A stretch of 64,000 nt of DNA from Thiomargarita sp. (GTDB lineage: Bacteria > Pseudomonadota > Gammaproteobacteria > Beggiatoales > Beggiatoaceae). The first letter of the stretch is position 1. Every line of letters begins with the position of its first letter. The notes below the pieces were generated by a model. That model was not told the origin of the DNA, searched no databases, and worked only from the letters and a program-made list of their open reading frames with translations. A program made the translations under genes and the position numbers. The stretch is taken from NCBI GenBank assembly GCA_022729575.1, contig DZAL01000001.1:86755-150754 (forward strand), written 5' to 3'. Shown here piece by piece: positions 18,614 to 27,253 of the stretch.

Positions 18614-20105
18614 ATGTCAACTTATGTACCTAATTACCAACACGATATTTTCATCAGTTATGCGCCGGTGGACGATGAACCTCTGATAGGTGCGGAGACC
18701 GGTTGGATAACGGCTCTACTTAATGGACTTAAAGTGTCTCTAAATCAAAAGCTAGGTCGTCGAGATGCCTTTTCGTTATGGCAGGACACCTTGCTGGGGA
18801 GAAATACTCCTCTTACCTTGGAAAGGGCTAAACAATTGGAGAACGTAGCCACGTTGCTATTAATTTTATCCCCGGCTTATCTGGAGTCGTCAGCATGTTT
18901 GGCTGAACTTCGCACGTTTGTGAACAAAGTTGGCAACGAGGCTGGACGAATATTTGTAGTGGAATATGATGCAGTTGAACCACGGCCCTTAGAATTAAGC
19001 GATTTATTTAGAATTAAGCGATTTATTAGGCTATCGTTTTTGGGAAGCCGATATTGCGGGGAGACAACGGACCTTAGGAGTACCCAAACCTCATCCTGAC
19101 AAAGATTATAATTATTATCAACAACTTGATTATCTTGGTGATGACTTAAGTAAACAACTCAAATCTTTAAAAGCACAAATTAACGCTGCCTCAGTTACCG
19201 TTACCGAAGCTATCTCTTCGGGGGATAATCTTGGTGGTGGAAAATCTACCATCTTCTTAGCCGAAGTCCCCGACGATTTAACCTTACGCCGTGAGGAAGT
19301 GAAACGCAATTTGGAATTACAAGGCTTACGTGTCTTACCCGAAAAATTGTACTACTTCCCTACGCCCGAAGCCTTACAACAAGCCATTGATGCTGATTTG
19401 AAGACCGCCGTGGTCTTTGTGCAATTACTGAATGCCTCTCTCCCCCAACGTCCGCCGGGCATGAGTACGCCACCGTTGCAGTATGACCGTGCCCAATCGT
19501 TAGGCGTACCGATGTTACAATGGCGAGACCGCACTTTGGAGATAGACACCGTCCAAGACCCGGCGCTGCGTGCGTTATTAACAGGAAGTACCGTGATGGC
19601 CACTGGAATTTTGGAATTTCAGCAATATATTTTGCAATTCCTGAAAAAACTGGCAGAGGATAAAAACGCGCCTAAGAAACCAGCAACCGAGAATTGTTCA
19701 CTGATATTTGTGAATGCGGAAAGACAAGATATGGCATTAGCCCATAACATTGAAGAAATCTTAATCAACCACGGGTTAGGTTGTAGCCTGCCGTTGGAAA
19801 TTGCTGAAAATACTGATCCTGAGACCATCCGTGCGGATTTGGAAGAAAACCTCCTGTCTTGTGATGCCGTCTTGGTAATTGATGATGCTAACACGTCTCT
19901 TCCCTGGGTACGAAAACAGTTATTGCATTGTAACCGTATCTCCAGCAAACGTGAGCAATCTTTCAAAGCCGTGGTGCGGTGTAACAATGCTTCCACCTCC
20001 AAATCACCTTTGAATATTCATTTGCCCTATTTGCATATCGTGGATTATTTTGACCCTCCTCCTCATCCTTGTCTTTCAAAGTTACTAGAGGTACTTTCCA
20101 AATGA
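18614..20105 (+). pseudogene. TIR-domain protein gene, frameshifted by a 19-bp tandem duplication
   Basis: From ATG 18614 the product starts like a bacterial TIR domain: HDIFISYAPVDDEP, then LWQDTLLGRN, ATLLLILSPAYLESSACLAEL. At 18991-19009 the 19 bases beginning AGAATTAAGCGATTTATT are repeated at once (19010-19027 plus one variant base), which shifts the frame and ends it at 19099. Deleting one copy gives LSDLLGYRFWEADIAGRQ and an open frame to 20105, about 490 codons. The C-terminal half has a second region that looks TIR-like (SCDAVLVIDDAN). TIR domains of this kind are NAD-consuming effectors or signal producers. The gene ends in an ATGA overlap with the nSTAND gene. Confidence 0.8.
18991..19027. 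repeat. 19-bp tandem duplication causing the TIR frameshift
   Basis: Two adjacent copies of 'agaattaagcgatttatt' separated by one T. Period 19 is not divisible by three. Removing one period restores a long frame with good protein sequence on both sides, so the ancestral state was one copy. Confidence 0.9.
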
Positions 20106-23100
20106 GCGATTATCCTTACCCTGGGTTACGCCCTTTTCAACGCGATGAAATTGATATTTTCTTCGGGCGCGAACCACACGTTGACCAGTTAATTAAACGA
20201 CTGGGACCAACCCATTTTTTAGCGGTGGTGGGATTGTCTGGCTGTGGCAAATCTTCGCTAGTACGCGCAGGGTTGTGGTCTGATTTAGAGATGGGCTTTT
20301 TAGCCAGTGCTGGTAGCCGTTGGCAAGTAGCGGAGTGTCGTCCTGGTTATCGCCCGTTTGCCAGTTTAGCCGAGGCGTTATTAAAAACTGATTGGGGACA
20401 ACATTACTTGCCTCAGTTGACAGACCGTACTGAAGCCGCTGCTTTTTTGCAAGCCCAAGTGCGACGGGTGTCGTTGGGAGTGCATGGGGTTTTGCAAGAA
20501 ACGCCTTTACCGGCGGACACTAATTTGTTGCTAATCGTTGACCAGTTTGAAGAAATTTTTCGTTACTATCAGCAAGGCGATGCCGACGAAGCGGAAGCCT
20601 TTGTGGCTATGTTGTTAGCCAGTAGTCAACCTCCTCCACTGTTTCCAGAGGAAAAGCATCGTGTCTATGTAGTCATCACTATGCGCTCGGATTTTTTGGG
20701 GAATTGTGCGTTGTTTGCGGGCTTGTCGGAAGCGATTAATGAAGGTCAATTTCTCGTCCCGCGCTTAACTCGTGAGCAGTTACGGGAGGCGATTGAATTT
20801 CCAGCGCGAGTGTTTGGCGGAGAGATTGAGGCAACTGTGGTCAATCAATTATTGAATGATGCGGGTACCGATTTTGACCAGTTGCCTTTGTTACAACATG
20901 CTTTGATGCGAATGTGGAAGTTTGCCAGTGCTGAGAATCCTGAGCAAATTATCGTCACTTTAAAACATTATGACCAAATAGGTGGTTCGGCTAATGCGTT
21001 GTCTCAACATGCGGATAAAGGTTACGCCAAACTTAATTCTGACCAACAAAAAATTGCGGAAATTCTTTTTCGTAGTCTTTGTGAATATGGCAGTGATAAT
21101 CGTGACACCCGTCGTCCGGTGAAATTAGCCGAAGTGGCGACTTTAGCCAATGTGCCTTGGGAACAAGTGGCGACGGTAGTGGAAGAATTTCGTAAGCCCT
21201 GGCGGAGTTTTCTAGTGCCTCCCGTTGATAAAGAGTTAAGTCCTGATAGTGTGTTAGACATCAGCCATGAAAGTTTGATTCGGAAGTGGCAACGTTTGAG
21301 ACGCTGGACTGAAGAAGAAGCCGAGTCGGCCAAACTGTATCGACGGTTAGAAGACAGTGCGGTTCGTTGGGAACAAGGACAAGCAGCGTTATGGCATTCT
21401 CCGGACCTAGAAATTGCAGTGGCCTGGCGGGACCAGAAGCAACCGACTACGCGGTGGGCCAAGCGTTATGGGCAGGGGTTTGATTTGGCTATGCGTTTTT
21501 TAGAGGAAAGTGAAGAAGCCCAGTGGCGAGGACAAAGGAAGAAAGAAGAAGACCGGCAACGCTTACTGAAATTAAAACAAGCACGAAAGCAGGCGATATG
21601 GGCTGTGGTGGGAATGATTGGGGCGATAATGCTTGCTGGGTGGGCTTTATTGGCAGAAACCAAGCGTACCTCAAGTCTATTTGAATCACAAATTACTCAT
21701 GCCACATTGTTGGCACGAGGTGAGGATTACGCGGCGGCGAAGAAAGTCCTCGATGAAAGTCGTGAGTTAGACCAAGACATCTCCGATGCCTCACGTCGTC
21801 ATGCGCGTAATTTGTTAGCTCGGTTTACCGATATTATGGGAGGGGCACCGCAACCACTGGAGTATAAAGTAAAAGACACACCGCTCTACTCAGTGGCGGT
21901 CAGTCCTGATGGTCATCTGTTAGCAGCAGGAGTAGCAGGAGCAGGAGGGAAAGGGGGTAAATTAGTGTTGTTTGATTTACAAAATGGTGATTTATTGACA
22001 ACCTTAGAAGAACATCGCGACGCAATCACGGCCCTAGCTTTTCAACCCCAAGGTAACTGGTTAGCGAGTGGGGGATATGATAAGCAAATTATTCTATGGT
22101 CAGTATCCGCTGGTAAAAAGAAAGCGTTGAAAAAATGGGATGCACCTGCTGGGGTCACTGCCTTGGCAGTTAGTCCCAACGGTAAATATTTAGCCAGTGG
22201 AGGAGAAGATAACAATATCATTTTGTGGGAAGTGGGAGAAGTAGGAACTGGTAAACAACTGTTTACTCTTAAAGGGCATACGAAAAAGATTTCTGAGGGT
22301 GGGCTGGCTTTTGATTCTACTGGGGAACTGTTAGCCAGTGCTTCTCTGGATAAAACTGCCCGTTTATGGAAAGTAAAAACGGGTAAACCCTTGAATACTT
22401 TGGAAGGGCATACCGACGCTGTTAATAATCTTGCTTTTAGCCCTGACGATAAGTGGTTAGCTACCAGTAGTAACGATAAAACCATGCGTTTATGGGAGGT
22501 AAATTCTGGTAATTCATTGAAAGTTTTCTCCAGCCATCGGGCGTTAGTGTCTGGTTTAAGTTTCGTTGCGGAAGGAAAGAAGCTGGTTCTGGTTTCGGCC
22601 AGTAGTGACCGCACCTTGCGAATTTGGGATATTGACAGCGGTGTGACTTTGCGAGTATTACAGGGACATACCGCGCCTGTCACGGGCCTCGCTACTTATA
22701 AGGAGCAAGTATTCAGTGCTAGTATTGATGGCACGGTGAAATGTTGGGATACGGTTTTGCCTTATCAACATATCAGGATCGATTTTGAAAAAGGTAAAGA
22801 ACCTATTTCAGTAGCAATTGCACCTGATGGCAAGCGGGTGGCTGTAGGGTTCGAAGATGGTGCATTGCGACTATATTCCTTGCCTGACCTCAAGTTGTGG
22901 CAGGAGAAAGAGAAAAGTCATAACAAACGGATAAACAATCTTGCTTTTAATGTTAAGGGAACTTTGCTGGCTTCGGCGAGTCTTGACGGTACTGCTAGAC
23001 GGTGGCAGGTTAACCAGGATACTTTGCAAGAACAATTGCCCCCATTTAAAGTTGGCAAAGCGGCTTACGCCGTAGCTTTCTCTTCTGATGATCACAAGCT

Positions 23101-23710
23101 TGCTGTCTCTAATGAGGAGGGAGATATTATTTTATTTTCAGTGGAGACCAAACAAAAACCTTTGGTTATTCTCAAACCACATCAAGGAAAAATTGTTAGT
23201 TCAATAAGTTTTGATACCAGTAACCTACTATTGAGTAGCGGAAATGATGGGTCTATACAATTGCGGAATCTTAACCAGCAACCGCAACCTCTTTTGCTAC
23301 AAACATTTCCTCAAGCACAAGGGTATGTGTTCGCCAGTCGTTTCAGTCCAGACAATCAGTGGGTTGCTAGTGTTGGGCACGAAAACTTAGTTAACATTGA
23401 TGCCACTCACAATCTTCTCCCACGATACCGTTTAGAGGGGCATGAGCAAACCACATTTGGTGTTCTTTTTAGTCCAGACAGTCAACAAGTCGTTAGTGCT
23501 GGTAGAGATGGTACCGTGAGAATATGGGACTTTACTAAAGAGAGAGAATTGTTTAAACTGAGTTTACCCACCTCTTTACCTACCGATGGCCCCTCTCCCT
23601 TATTAGGTTTTGACTTTCATTGCACGCCTCAAAGTTGCTCTTTGGTTGTACCTATCAAGGCTCCTACCGGCAAGTTGGTAGGATATGAGTTGGGAAAGAT
23701 TTACGACTAA
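20102..23710 (+). CDS. nSTAND1-type NTPase with C-terminal WD40 repeats
   Basis: A 1202-aa STAND protein. Residues 1-60 hold YPYPGLRPFQRDEIDIFFGR and Walker A VGLSGCGKSSLVRAGL (about 43-58), the nSTAND1 start. Walker B is LLLIVDQFEEIF (about 141-152), followed by MRSDFLGNCALF. Helical arm domains follow. One transmembrane helix sits at about 500-522 (AIWAVVGMIGAIMLAGWALL). From about 590 to the end are WD40 repeats, many ending in the classic GxLLASASLDKTARLWKV style. Such proteins sense a ligand with the propeller and oligomerise through the NTPase. Start ATG 20102 overlaps the TIR gene stop (ATGA), so the two form a coupled pair. Intact. Confidence 0.92.
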   Translation: MSDYPYPGLRPFQRDEIDIFFGREPHVDQLIKRLGPTHFLAVVGLSGCGKSSLVRAGLWSDLEMGFLASAGSRWQVAECRPGYRPFASLAEALLKTDWGQHYLPQLTDRTEAAAFLQAQVRRVSLGVHGVLQETPLPADTNLLLIVDQFEEIFRYYQQGDADEAEAFVAMLLASSQPPPLFPEEKHRVYVVITMRSDFLGNCALFAGLSEAINEGQFLVPRLTREQLREAIEFPARVFGGEIEATVVNQLLNDAGTDFDQLPLLQHALMRMWKFASAENPEQIIVTLKHYDQIGGSANALSQHADKGYAKLNSDQQKIAEILFRSLCEYGSDNRDTRRPVKLAEVATLANVPWEQVATVVEEFRKPWRSFLVPPVDKELSPDSVLDISHESLIRKWQRLRRWTEEEAESAKLYRRLEDSAVRWEQGQAALWHSPDLEIAVAWRDQKQPTTRWAKRYGQGFDLAMRFLEESEEAQWRGQRKKEEDRQRLLKLKQARKQAIWAVVGMIGAIMLAGWALLAETKRTSSLFESQITHATLLARGEDYAAAKKVLDESRELDQDISDASRRHARNLLARFTDIMGGAPQPLEYKVKDTPLYSVAVSPDGHLLAAGVAGAGGKGGKLVLFDLQNGDLLTTLEEHRDAITALAFQPQGNWLASGGYDKQIILWSVSAGKKKALKKWDAPAGVTALAVSPNGKYLASGGEDNNIILWEVGEVGTGKQLFTLKGHTKKISEGGLAFDSTGELLASASLDKTARLWKVKTGKPLNTLEGHTDAVNNLAFSPDDKWLATSSNDKTMRLWEVNSGNSLKVFSSHRALVSGLSFVAEGKKLVLVSASSDRTLRIWDIDSGVTLRVLQGHTAPVTGLATYKEQVFSASIDGTVKCWDTVLPYQHIRIDFEKGKEPISVAIAPDGKRVAVGFEDGALRLYSLPDLKLWQEKEKSHNKRINNLAFNVKGTLLASASLDGTARRWQVNQDTLQEQLPPFKVGKAAYAVAFSSDDHKLAVSNEEGDIILFSVETKQKPLVILKPHQGKIVSSISFDTSNLLLSSGNDGSIQLRNLNQQPQPLLLQTFPQAQGYVFASRFSPDNQWVASVGHENLVNIDATHNLLPRYRLEGHEQTTFGVLFSPDSQQVVSAGRDGTVRIWDFTKERELFKLSLPTSLPTDGPSPLLGFDFHCTPQSCSLVVPIKAPTGKLVGYELGKIYD

Positions 23711-23771
23711 AACCTTTAAAACCTTCTCTAAAACTATTGGGTAGTATTACAAAAATGGGTAAAGGAAGTAT

Positions 23772-23806
23772 CACCGATGCTGTCGCTTTCTGCGACAGCA
23801 TCGGTC
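23772..23806. repeat. Perfect hairpin ACCGATGCTGTCGC-TTTCT-GCGACAGCATCGGT
   Basis: A 14-bp perfect stem with a 5-nt loop, 60 bp after the nSTAND stop. It may act as a bidirectional terminator, since the next gene is convergent. It lacks a clear T-run. A similar imperfect hairpin is at 25512-25545 (CAGATACTATCGC..GCGATAGCATCTG). Confidence 0.55.
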
Positions 23807-23812
23807 CACAAT

Positions 23813-24055
23813 TTATCTAATAAACCGGGGGTTGCATGAGTTGTGTATGCTATGATCTATAGTCTGTTTTTTAAGCAGTATCATGCACTGATCGACTCGG
23901 TCCCGTTCCGACGGTGACATCGTTTCTCTAATGATTTGTTGGTAGCTCTTACAAGGCTTCTCAAGAAGTCTTTCCAAGGTGTCGGTGTTTCTTTGCGTTG
24001 GCGGTCGCTGCAGATAATCAGTGACTTTCTGGCAGTCTATAAAAAACTGTTCCAT
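23813..24055 (-). CDS. Hypothetical 80-aa protein
   Basis: I do not recognise this protein. It is mostly helical and charged (TDTLERLLEKPCKSYQQI, MSPSERDRVDQCMILLKK), with no membrane segment. It is convergent with the nSTAND gene. A weak GGGAAC lies about 10 bp before the start. The residue pattern looks protein-like, but the frame could be chance. Confidence 0.35.
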   Translation of the reverse strand: MEQFFIDCQKVTDYLQRPPTQRNTDTLERLLEKPCKSYQQIIRETMSPSERDRVDQCMILLKKQTIDHSIHNSCNPRFIR

Positions 24056-24361
24056 ATACTAGTTCCCAATTTTTGGTAGTTTGGTAGTCATGCACCAGGT
24101 AGTGAAGTGATGACAGCCGTTAGGGTTAATCAAACCTGACAGGTCAGAAAGACCTTGTAGGTCTAACTCTATGAACACTTCATCTATCACTACTCAATGC
24201 ACTGCTATCATCATAAGCACTTTTCATACCAATTTACAATAGAGAATTTACTTTTTAAATATTACCCTTGTTCAAATGCAACTTTTCCTAGCCAGTGTAG
24301 GGTGCGTGTCCCACGCACCATTCTCAAACGCCGGTAGTCCCTCCAAGACCATGGAGGTCTT

Positions 24362-24463
24362 ATCTCGTTCCCACGCGCCTGCGTGGGAATGTAGTGTGGA
24401 CGCGCCTGCGTCCCTTCCCCGCAACGCTGGCGCGTTGCCCACTGCATTCCCACGCCAGCGCGT
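24362..24463. repeat. REP-like GC-rich palindrome, copy 2 (interrupted)
   Basis: Starts TCTCGTTCCCACGCGCCTGC and contains the core 'gacgcgcctgcgtcc...cgctggcgcgttg' and the tail CATTCCCACGCCAGCGCG. It is cut by the TIR element at 24464 and resumes at 24598-24622 with GCCAGCGCGTGGGAACGAG. The rest of 24056-24694 has no gene: palindromes 'aacctgacaggtcagaaagacc' near 24130, and fragments of other repeats. Confidence 0.75.
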
Positions 24464-24597
24464 CAATGCCATTAAGTTAAGCTAAGATTACGGCATTGGA
24501 GTCCAAATCTTCAGATTTGGCAACGCCGTCTTACCTTGACCAATCTCGTCCAAATCTGAAGATTTGGACTCCAACGCGGCTTAACTTAATGGCAGTG
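24464..24597. mobile_element. Miniature element with 18-bp TIRs, copy B, nested in the REP-like repeat
   Basis: Ends CAATGCCATTAAGTTAAG and CTTAACTTAATGGCAGTG (17 of 18 complementary). It is flanked directly by ACGCCAGCGCGT at 24452-24463 and 24598-24609, a 12-bp direct repeat that looks like a target-site duplication, because the REP-like palindrome continues on the far side. The interior is the GGAGTCCAAATCTTCAGATT palindrome module seen at 10683. Twelve-bp duplications fit IS4-type transposases, which is inference. Confidence 0.75.
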
Positions 24598-24694
24598 ACG
24601 CCAGCGCGTGGGAACGAGATAATGCTGATGATTGCACTGATGACTGATATGGTCTGTATTTTTACTATTTACAAACATTTAAAGAGGTACCCTA

Positions 24695-25147
24695 ATGAAC
24701 ATCCCCCCCCAACCGTATCAACAAGATTTCTATGCGTGGTCTATGCACAATGCCTGGTTACTACGCCAAGGTAAATTATCCGAAATTGACCATGAACATA
24801 TTGCCGAGGAATTAGAAGGCATGGCCCGCAGTGAGAAACGTCAATTAGCCAATCGGCTTGCCGTATTATTAGCGCATTTATTAAAATGGGAACATCAACC
24901 TACTCACCGTTCTGCTAGTTGGCGTGGTACCATTAAGGAACAACGTCGCCGACTCCACAAACTGTTGGAGGAAAATCCTAGCCTGCGCCGAGAATTGCCC
25001 GATTTTTTGGAAGAGGCTTACGAATTGGCCTTAATTCTAGCAGCCACGGAGATGGGAATTTATGAAGATGACCTGCCTCAAACTTGTCAGTTCACGTTAG
25101 AACAGATTTTGGATAATGGCTTTCCAGAAGATTTGAATAAACAGTAA
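24695..25147 (+). CDS. DUF29 family protein, copy 1
   Basis: A 150-aa DUF29 protein: YQQDFYAWSMHNAWLLRQGK, then the highly conserved IDHEHIAEELEGMARSEKR, LLAHLLKWEHQP, and RGTIKEQRRRLHKLLEENPS. The family is abundant in cyanobacteria and large sulfur bacteria; function unknown. A good Shine-Dalgarno (AAGAGG) sits about 9 bp before ATG 24695. A close paralogue is at 30883-31335; the two bracket the duplicated HEPN/ART zone. Confidence 0.9.
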   Translation: MNIPPQPYQQDFYAWSMHNAWLLRQGKLSEIDHEHIAEELEGMARSEKRQLANRLAVLLAHLLKWEHQPTHRSASWRGTIKEQRRRLHKLLEENPSLRRELPDFLEEAYELALILAATEMGIYEDDLPQTCQFTLEQILDNGFPEDLNKQ

Positions 25148-25189
25148 TGCCATTTCATGACTGGACCATTTTGCAGCGGGGATTGAACT

Positions 25190-25267
25190 ATGATAGAATG
25201 CCAAGGTTATTTGGCCCAGGTTGAATTTGACGATGAAGCCAATTGATTTCATGGTGAAGTCGTTTGA
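25190..25267 (+). pseudogene. HicB-like antitoxin remnant
   Basis: From ATG 25190 the translation MIECQGYLAQVEFDDEAN resembles the HicB antitoxin N terminus. It is stopped by TGA at 25244 where the family has a hydrophobic residue, then continues FHGEVV and stops again at 25265. Only about 25 codons remain. No hicA is recognisable upstream. The match is from family memory. Confidence 0.45.
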
Positions 25268-25301
25268 AAGAGTAGCCGGAGTGAGGGAAAATACCAAAAT
25301 T

Positions 25302-25453
25302 TGGTAGTGATGCGTATAAAGTAGCCCTCACCCCCGGCCCCTCTCCCAGAGGGAGAGGGGAGACTGACGGAACCAGTGGTTTTCTCCCCTCTCCCCCTGG
25401 GAGAGGGGCCGGGGGTGAGGGTAAACATATCACCCACATTGCATCACTACCCA
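25302..25453. repeat. Inverted-repeat element GGTAGTGATGC ... GCATCACTACC
   Basis: Outer arms TGGTAGTGATGC and GCATCACTACC enclose two oppositely facing copies of the CCCTCACCCCCGGCCCCTCT module (25322 on, and its complement near 25390-25422). The module is shared with the TA-flanked MITE family. The remainder of 25268-25707 holds only a hairpin at 25512-25545 and part of the 'ccaggtagggtgggcaa' repeat. Confidence 0.75.
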
Positions 25454-25707
25454 AAATTTTTTTTGATTCGGTACTTATAGTCAGATTCTAGTCTATTTAT
25501 ACCTAACAGACACCAACAGATACTATCGCGAGAAGCAGCGATAGCATCTGTAAGCCAGGTAGGGTGGGCAAATCAACAGTGGCTCATCCTACTAAATTGT
25601 TAATGGCGTTCAGTGACTTACTATCAGCTAGAAACAAGCGATACCGGTGTGTTATACTGGCCGCTTAACAAGAAACTTTTAAATACTTATCAACCATGAG
25701 GAATAAA

Positions 25708-25929
25708 ATGATGAAATTGGTTAAACTAACGGTGTTAGGCGTGATATTTTTCGGAGTAGTCGGTTGCTCCGGAAAGATGGTTTTGCTGAAAAATGACAAA
25801 GGTGAAATGGTCAAAGGTGAAGTAACCCAAAACGAAGCCATGGTAGCAGGCGTGATTAACCGAGACCTTTCTATAGAAGATTGTGTTAAACAGTACGAAG
25901 CGGCTGGCTATAGAAAAGTAAAGAATTGA
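25708..25929 (+). CDS. Small lipoprotein, hypothetical
   Basis: A 73-aa secreted lipoprotein. A short basic start (MMKLVK), hydrophobic core (LTVLGVIFFGV) and lipobox VVGC are clear. The mature part carries NDKGEMVKGEVTQNEAMVAG and IEDCVKQYEAAGYRKVK. I chose ATG 25708, which has GAGGAA 5 nt upstream, over ATG 25696, which would contain that site. No family recognised beyond the lipoprotein class. Confidence 0.65.
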   Translation: MMKLVKLTVLGVIFFGVVGCSGKMVLLKNDKGEMVKGEVTQNEAMVAGVINRDLSIEDCVKQYEAAGYRKVKN

Positions 25930-26091
25930 AGTTTGGCATAAGCAATCCTGAGGTTCATGATGAACGACCTCAGTACTCGACTAAATTTCTCGAAGACACT
26001 AGCCAGGTAGGGTGAGCAACAGGTTTATCGTTGCCCGCTACTTTGCAAAAACAGTGGGCAAATAAACACCGGCCACACTACAACTGTATTA

Positions 26092-26162
26092 GATTTGACA
26101 ACTTTCGAAAAGTTGTCAAATCTCGAATTTAGATTTGACAACTTTTCAAAAGTTGTCAAATC
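26092..26162. repeat. Two copies of the GATTTGACAACTTT palindrome
   Basis: Two members of the family that forms the 8276 array, centres 'cgaa' and 'caaa'. The 26001-26090 stretch before it is the 'agccaggtagggtgagcaa...gtttatcgttgcccgc' repeat. The interval 25930-26262 has no other content. Confidence 0.85.
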
Positions 26163-26262
26163 TCACCCACATAGCATGACCCGCCATCTAGGTATCCAGA
26201 ATCTAAACATCACTATGTTGCCCTTTTCAAGGCTGATAAATTCTTTCTATGAGGAAAACCCA

Positions 26263-26673
26263 ATGACTGAACCACAAACAGAAACTCTGATGACTTCTTA
26301 TTTAAATGATGTCAATCTGTTATATAAAGATTGGCAAACGGCCTTTCAAGTGGACACTGAAGTGGCGCGTTATTCTGTCACCGACGACGACCCCGACGAT
26401 GAGGAGGCCAAACGTACCGCTATGGTAACTTGGATAGATGCCCAGAAAAGTACGTTGCTTGAGATACTGCAAGCAGGCCACCAAGTCATCTGTCAACGCT
26501 GGCACACCCTGCGCGGTCAACATGACAGTTTCCATGAAAATCAACATCTATTGATTGCACTAACGACTGATATTGTCTATACTTTAAACCAAGGTCATGT
26601 CAGTCATGCAGCGATAGTCGCTTCCATTTTGGTGATGTGCCGAGTGTTGGATAAATGGTGTGGACCCATTTAA
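26263..26673 (+). CDS. Hypothetical 136-aa protein, copy 1
   Basis: Function unknown. I start at ATG 26263 (MTEPQTETLMTSYLNDV) with GAGG 8 nt upstream; the longer frame from 26095 reads through palindromes. It is all-helical in appearance, with an acidic middle (VTDDDPDDEEAKRTAMVTW) and a conserved tail LDKWCGPI. A paralogue is at 30380-30790. From about 26512 the two genes are almost identical at DNA level, while the first third differs, suggesting gene conversion. Confidence 0.65.
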   Translation: MTEPQTETLMTSYLNDVNLLYKDWQTAFQVDTEVARYSVTDDDPDDEEAKRTAMVTWIDAQKSTLLEILQAGHQVICQRWHTLRGQHDSFHENQHLLIALTTDIVYTLNQGHVSHAAIVASILVMCRVLDKWCGPI

Positions 26674-26678
26674 GGTCA

Positions 26679-26716
26679 GGTTAAACCTGACAGGTCTCGA
26701 AGACCTGTCAGGTTTG
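26679..26716. repeat. AAACCTGACAGGT palindrome
   Basis: Inverted repeat TTAAACCTGACAGGTC/GACCTGTCAGGTTT directly behind the 136-aa gene. The same position and sequence follow the paralogue at 30790. Confidence 0.75.
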
Positions 26717-26790
26717 ATAAGCGATTTAGTGAGCAACAATCACCCTACTTGACCATATTAATTTTCTCGACTCAATGAGAATCCATAACA

Positions 26791-27168
26791 ATGAGTTACT
26801 TAACCAAATCAGTAGAAAACTTAACCGTGGCCCAATGGGCTTATGACAATGGTCATTACAACGCCTCGGCAAACCGGGCCTATTATGCCGTCTTTCAAGC
26901 GGCGTTAGCGGCGTTAGCGAACGTTTCCGTCATCACCTCCGAGGAACGTGTCAGTCATGAACGAGCACAGGCATTGTTTGCCCGTGAATTGATAACCCGG
27001 CGCAAACTTTATTCCAGCGACTTTAAATCTCATCTACTGACTTTGCAAACAGTCAGAGAATTGGCTGATTACAAACCAATGTTGGTGTCCTCTAACGTGG
27101 CCTCCAGACAGTTGAAAAAAGCTAAAGAGTTTGTTCATGCCGTCTCTGCGAAGCTAACGACATTTTGA
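26791..27168 (+). CDS. HEPN-domain protein (UPF0332-like), copy 1
   Basis: A 125-aa four-helix HEPN protein. The family core NASANRAYYAVFQAALAAL is plain, followed by RVSHERAQALFARELI and a C-terminal helix with TVRELADYKPM. HEPN proteins of this type are usually the ribonuclease half of HEPN/MNT toxin-antitoxin pairs. The other two copies here (35767, 40433) carry RRKIYPSH, which could serve as an RX4-6H motif; in this copy the histidine is replaced (RRKLYSSD). It is followed by an 81-aa partner. Confidence 0.78.
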   Translation: MSYLTKSVENLTVAQWAYDNGHYNASANRAYYAVFQAALAALANVSVITSEERVSHERAQALFARELITRRKLYSSDFKSHLLTLQTVRELADYKPMLVSSNVASRQLKKAKEFVHAVSAKLTTF

Positions 27169-27253
27169 GGTTGCTTTCTGACTGAAACCCAAGCACCCAA
27201 GCAGCAAAGAATTTGAAATAACCAATTACCACGACCAGCACGATGAGGAAATT

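Noticed and set aside
24262-24485. Overlapping 63-69 residue frames on both strands
   Set aside because: They lie entirely in the REP-like palindrome and are explained by it.
26095-26262. N-terminal extension of the 136-aa protein copy 1
   Set aside because: It translates the GATTTGACAACT palindromes and is absent from copy 2.
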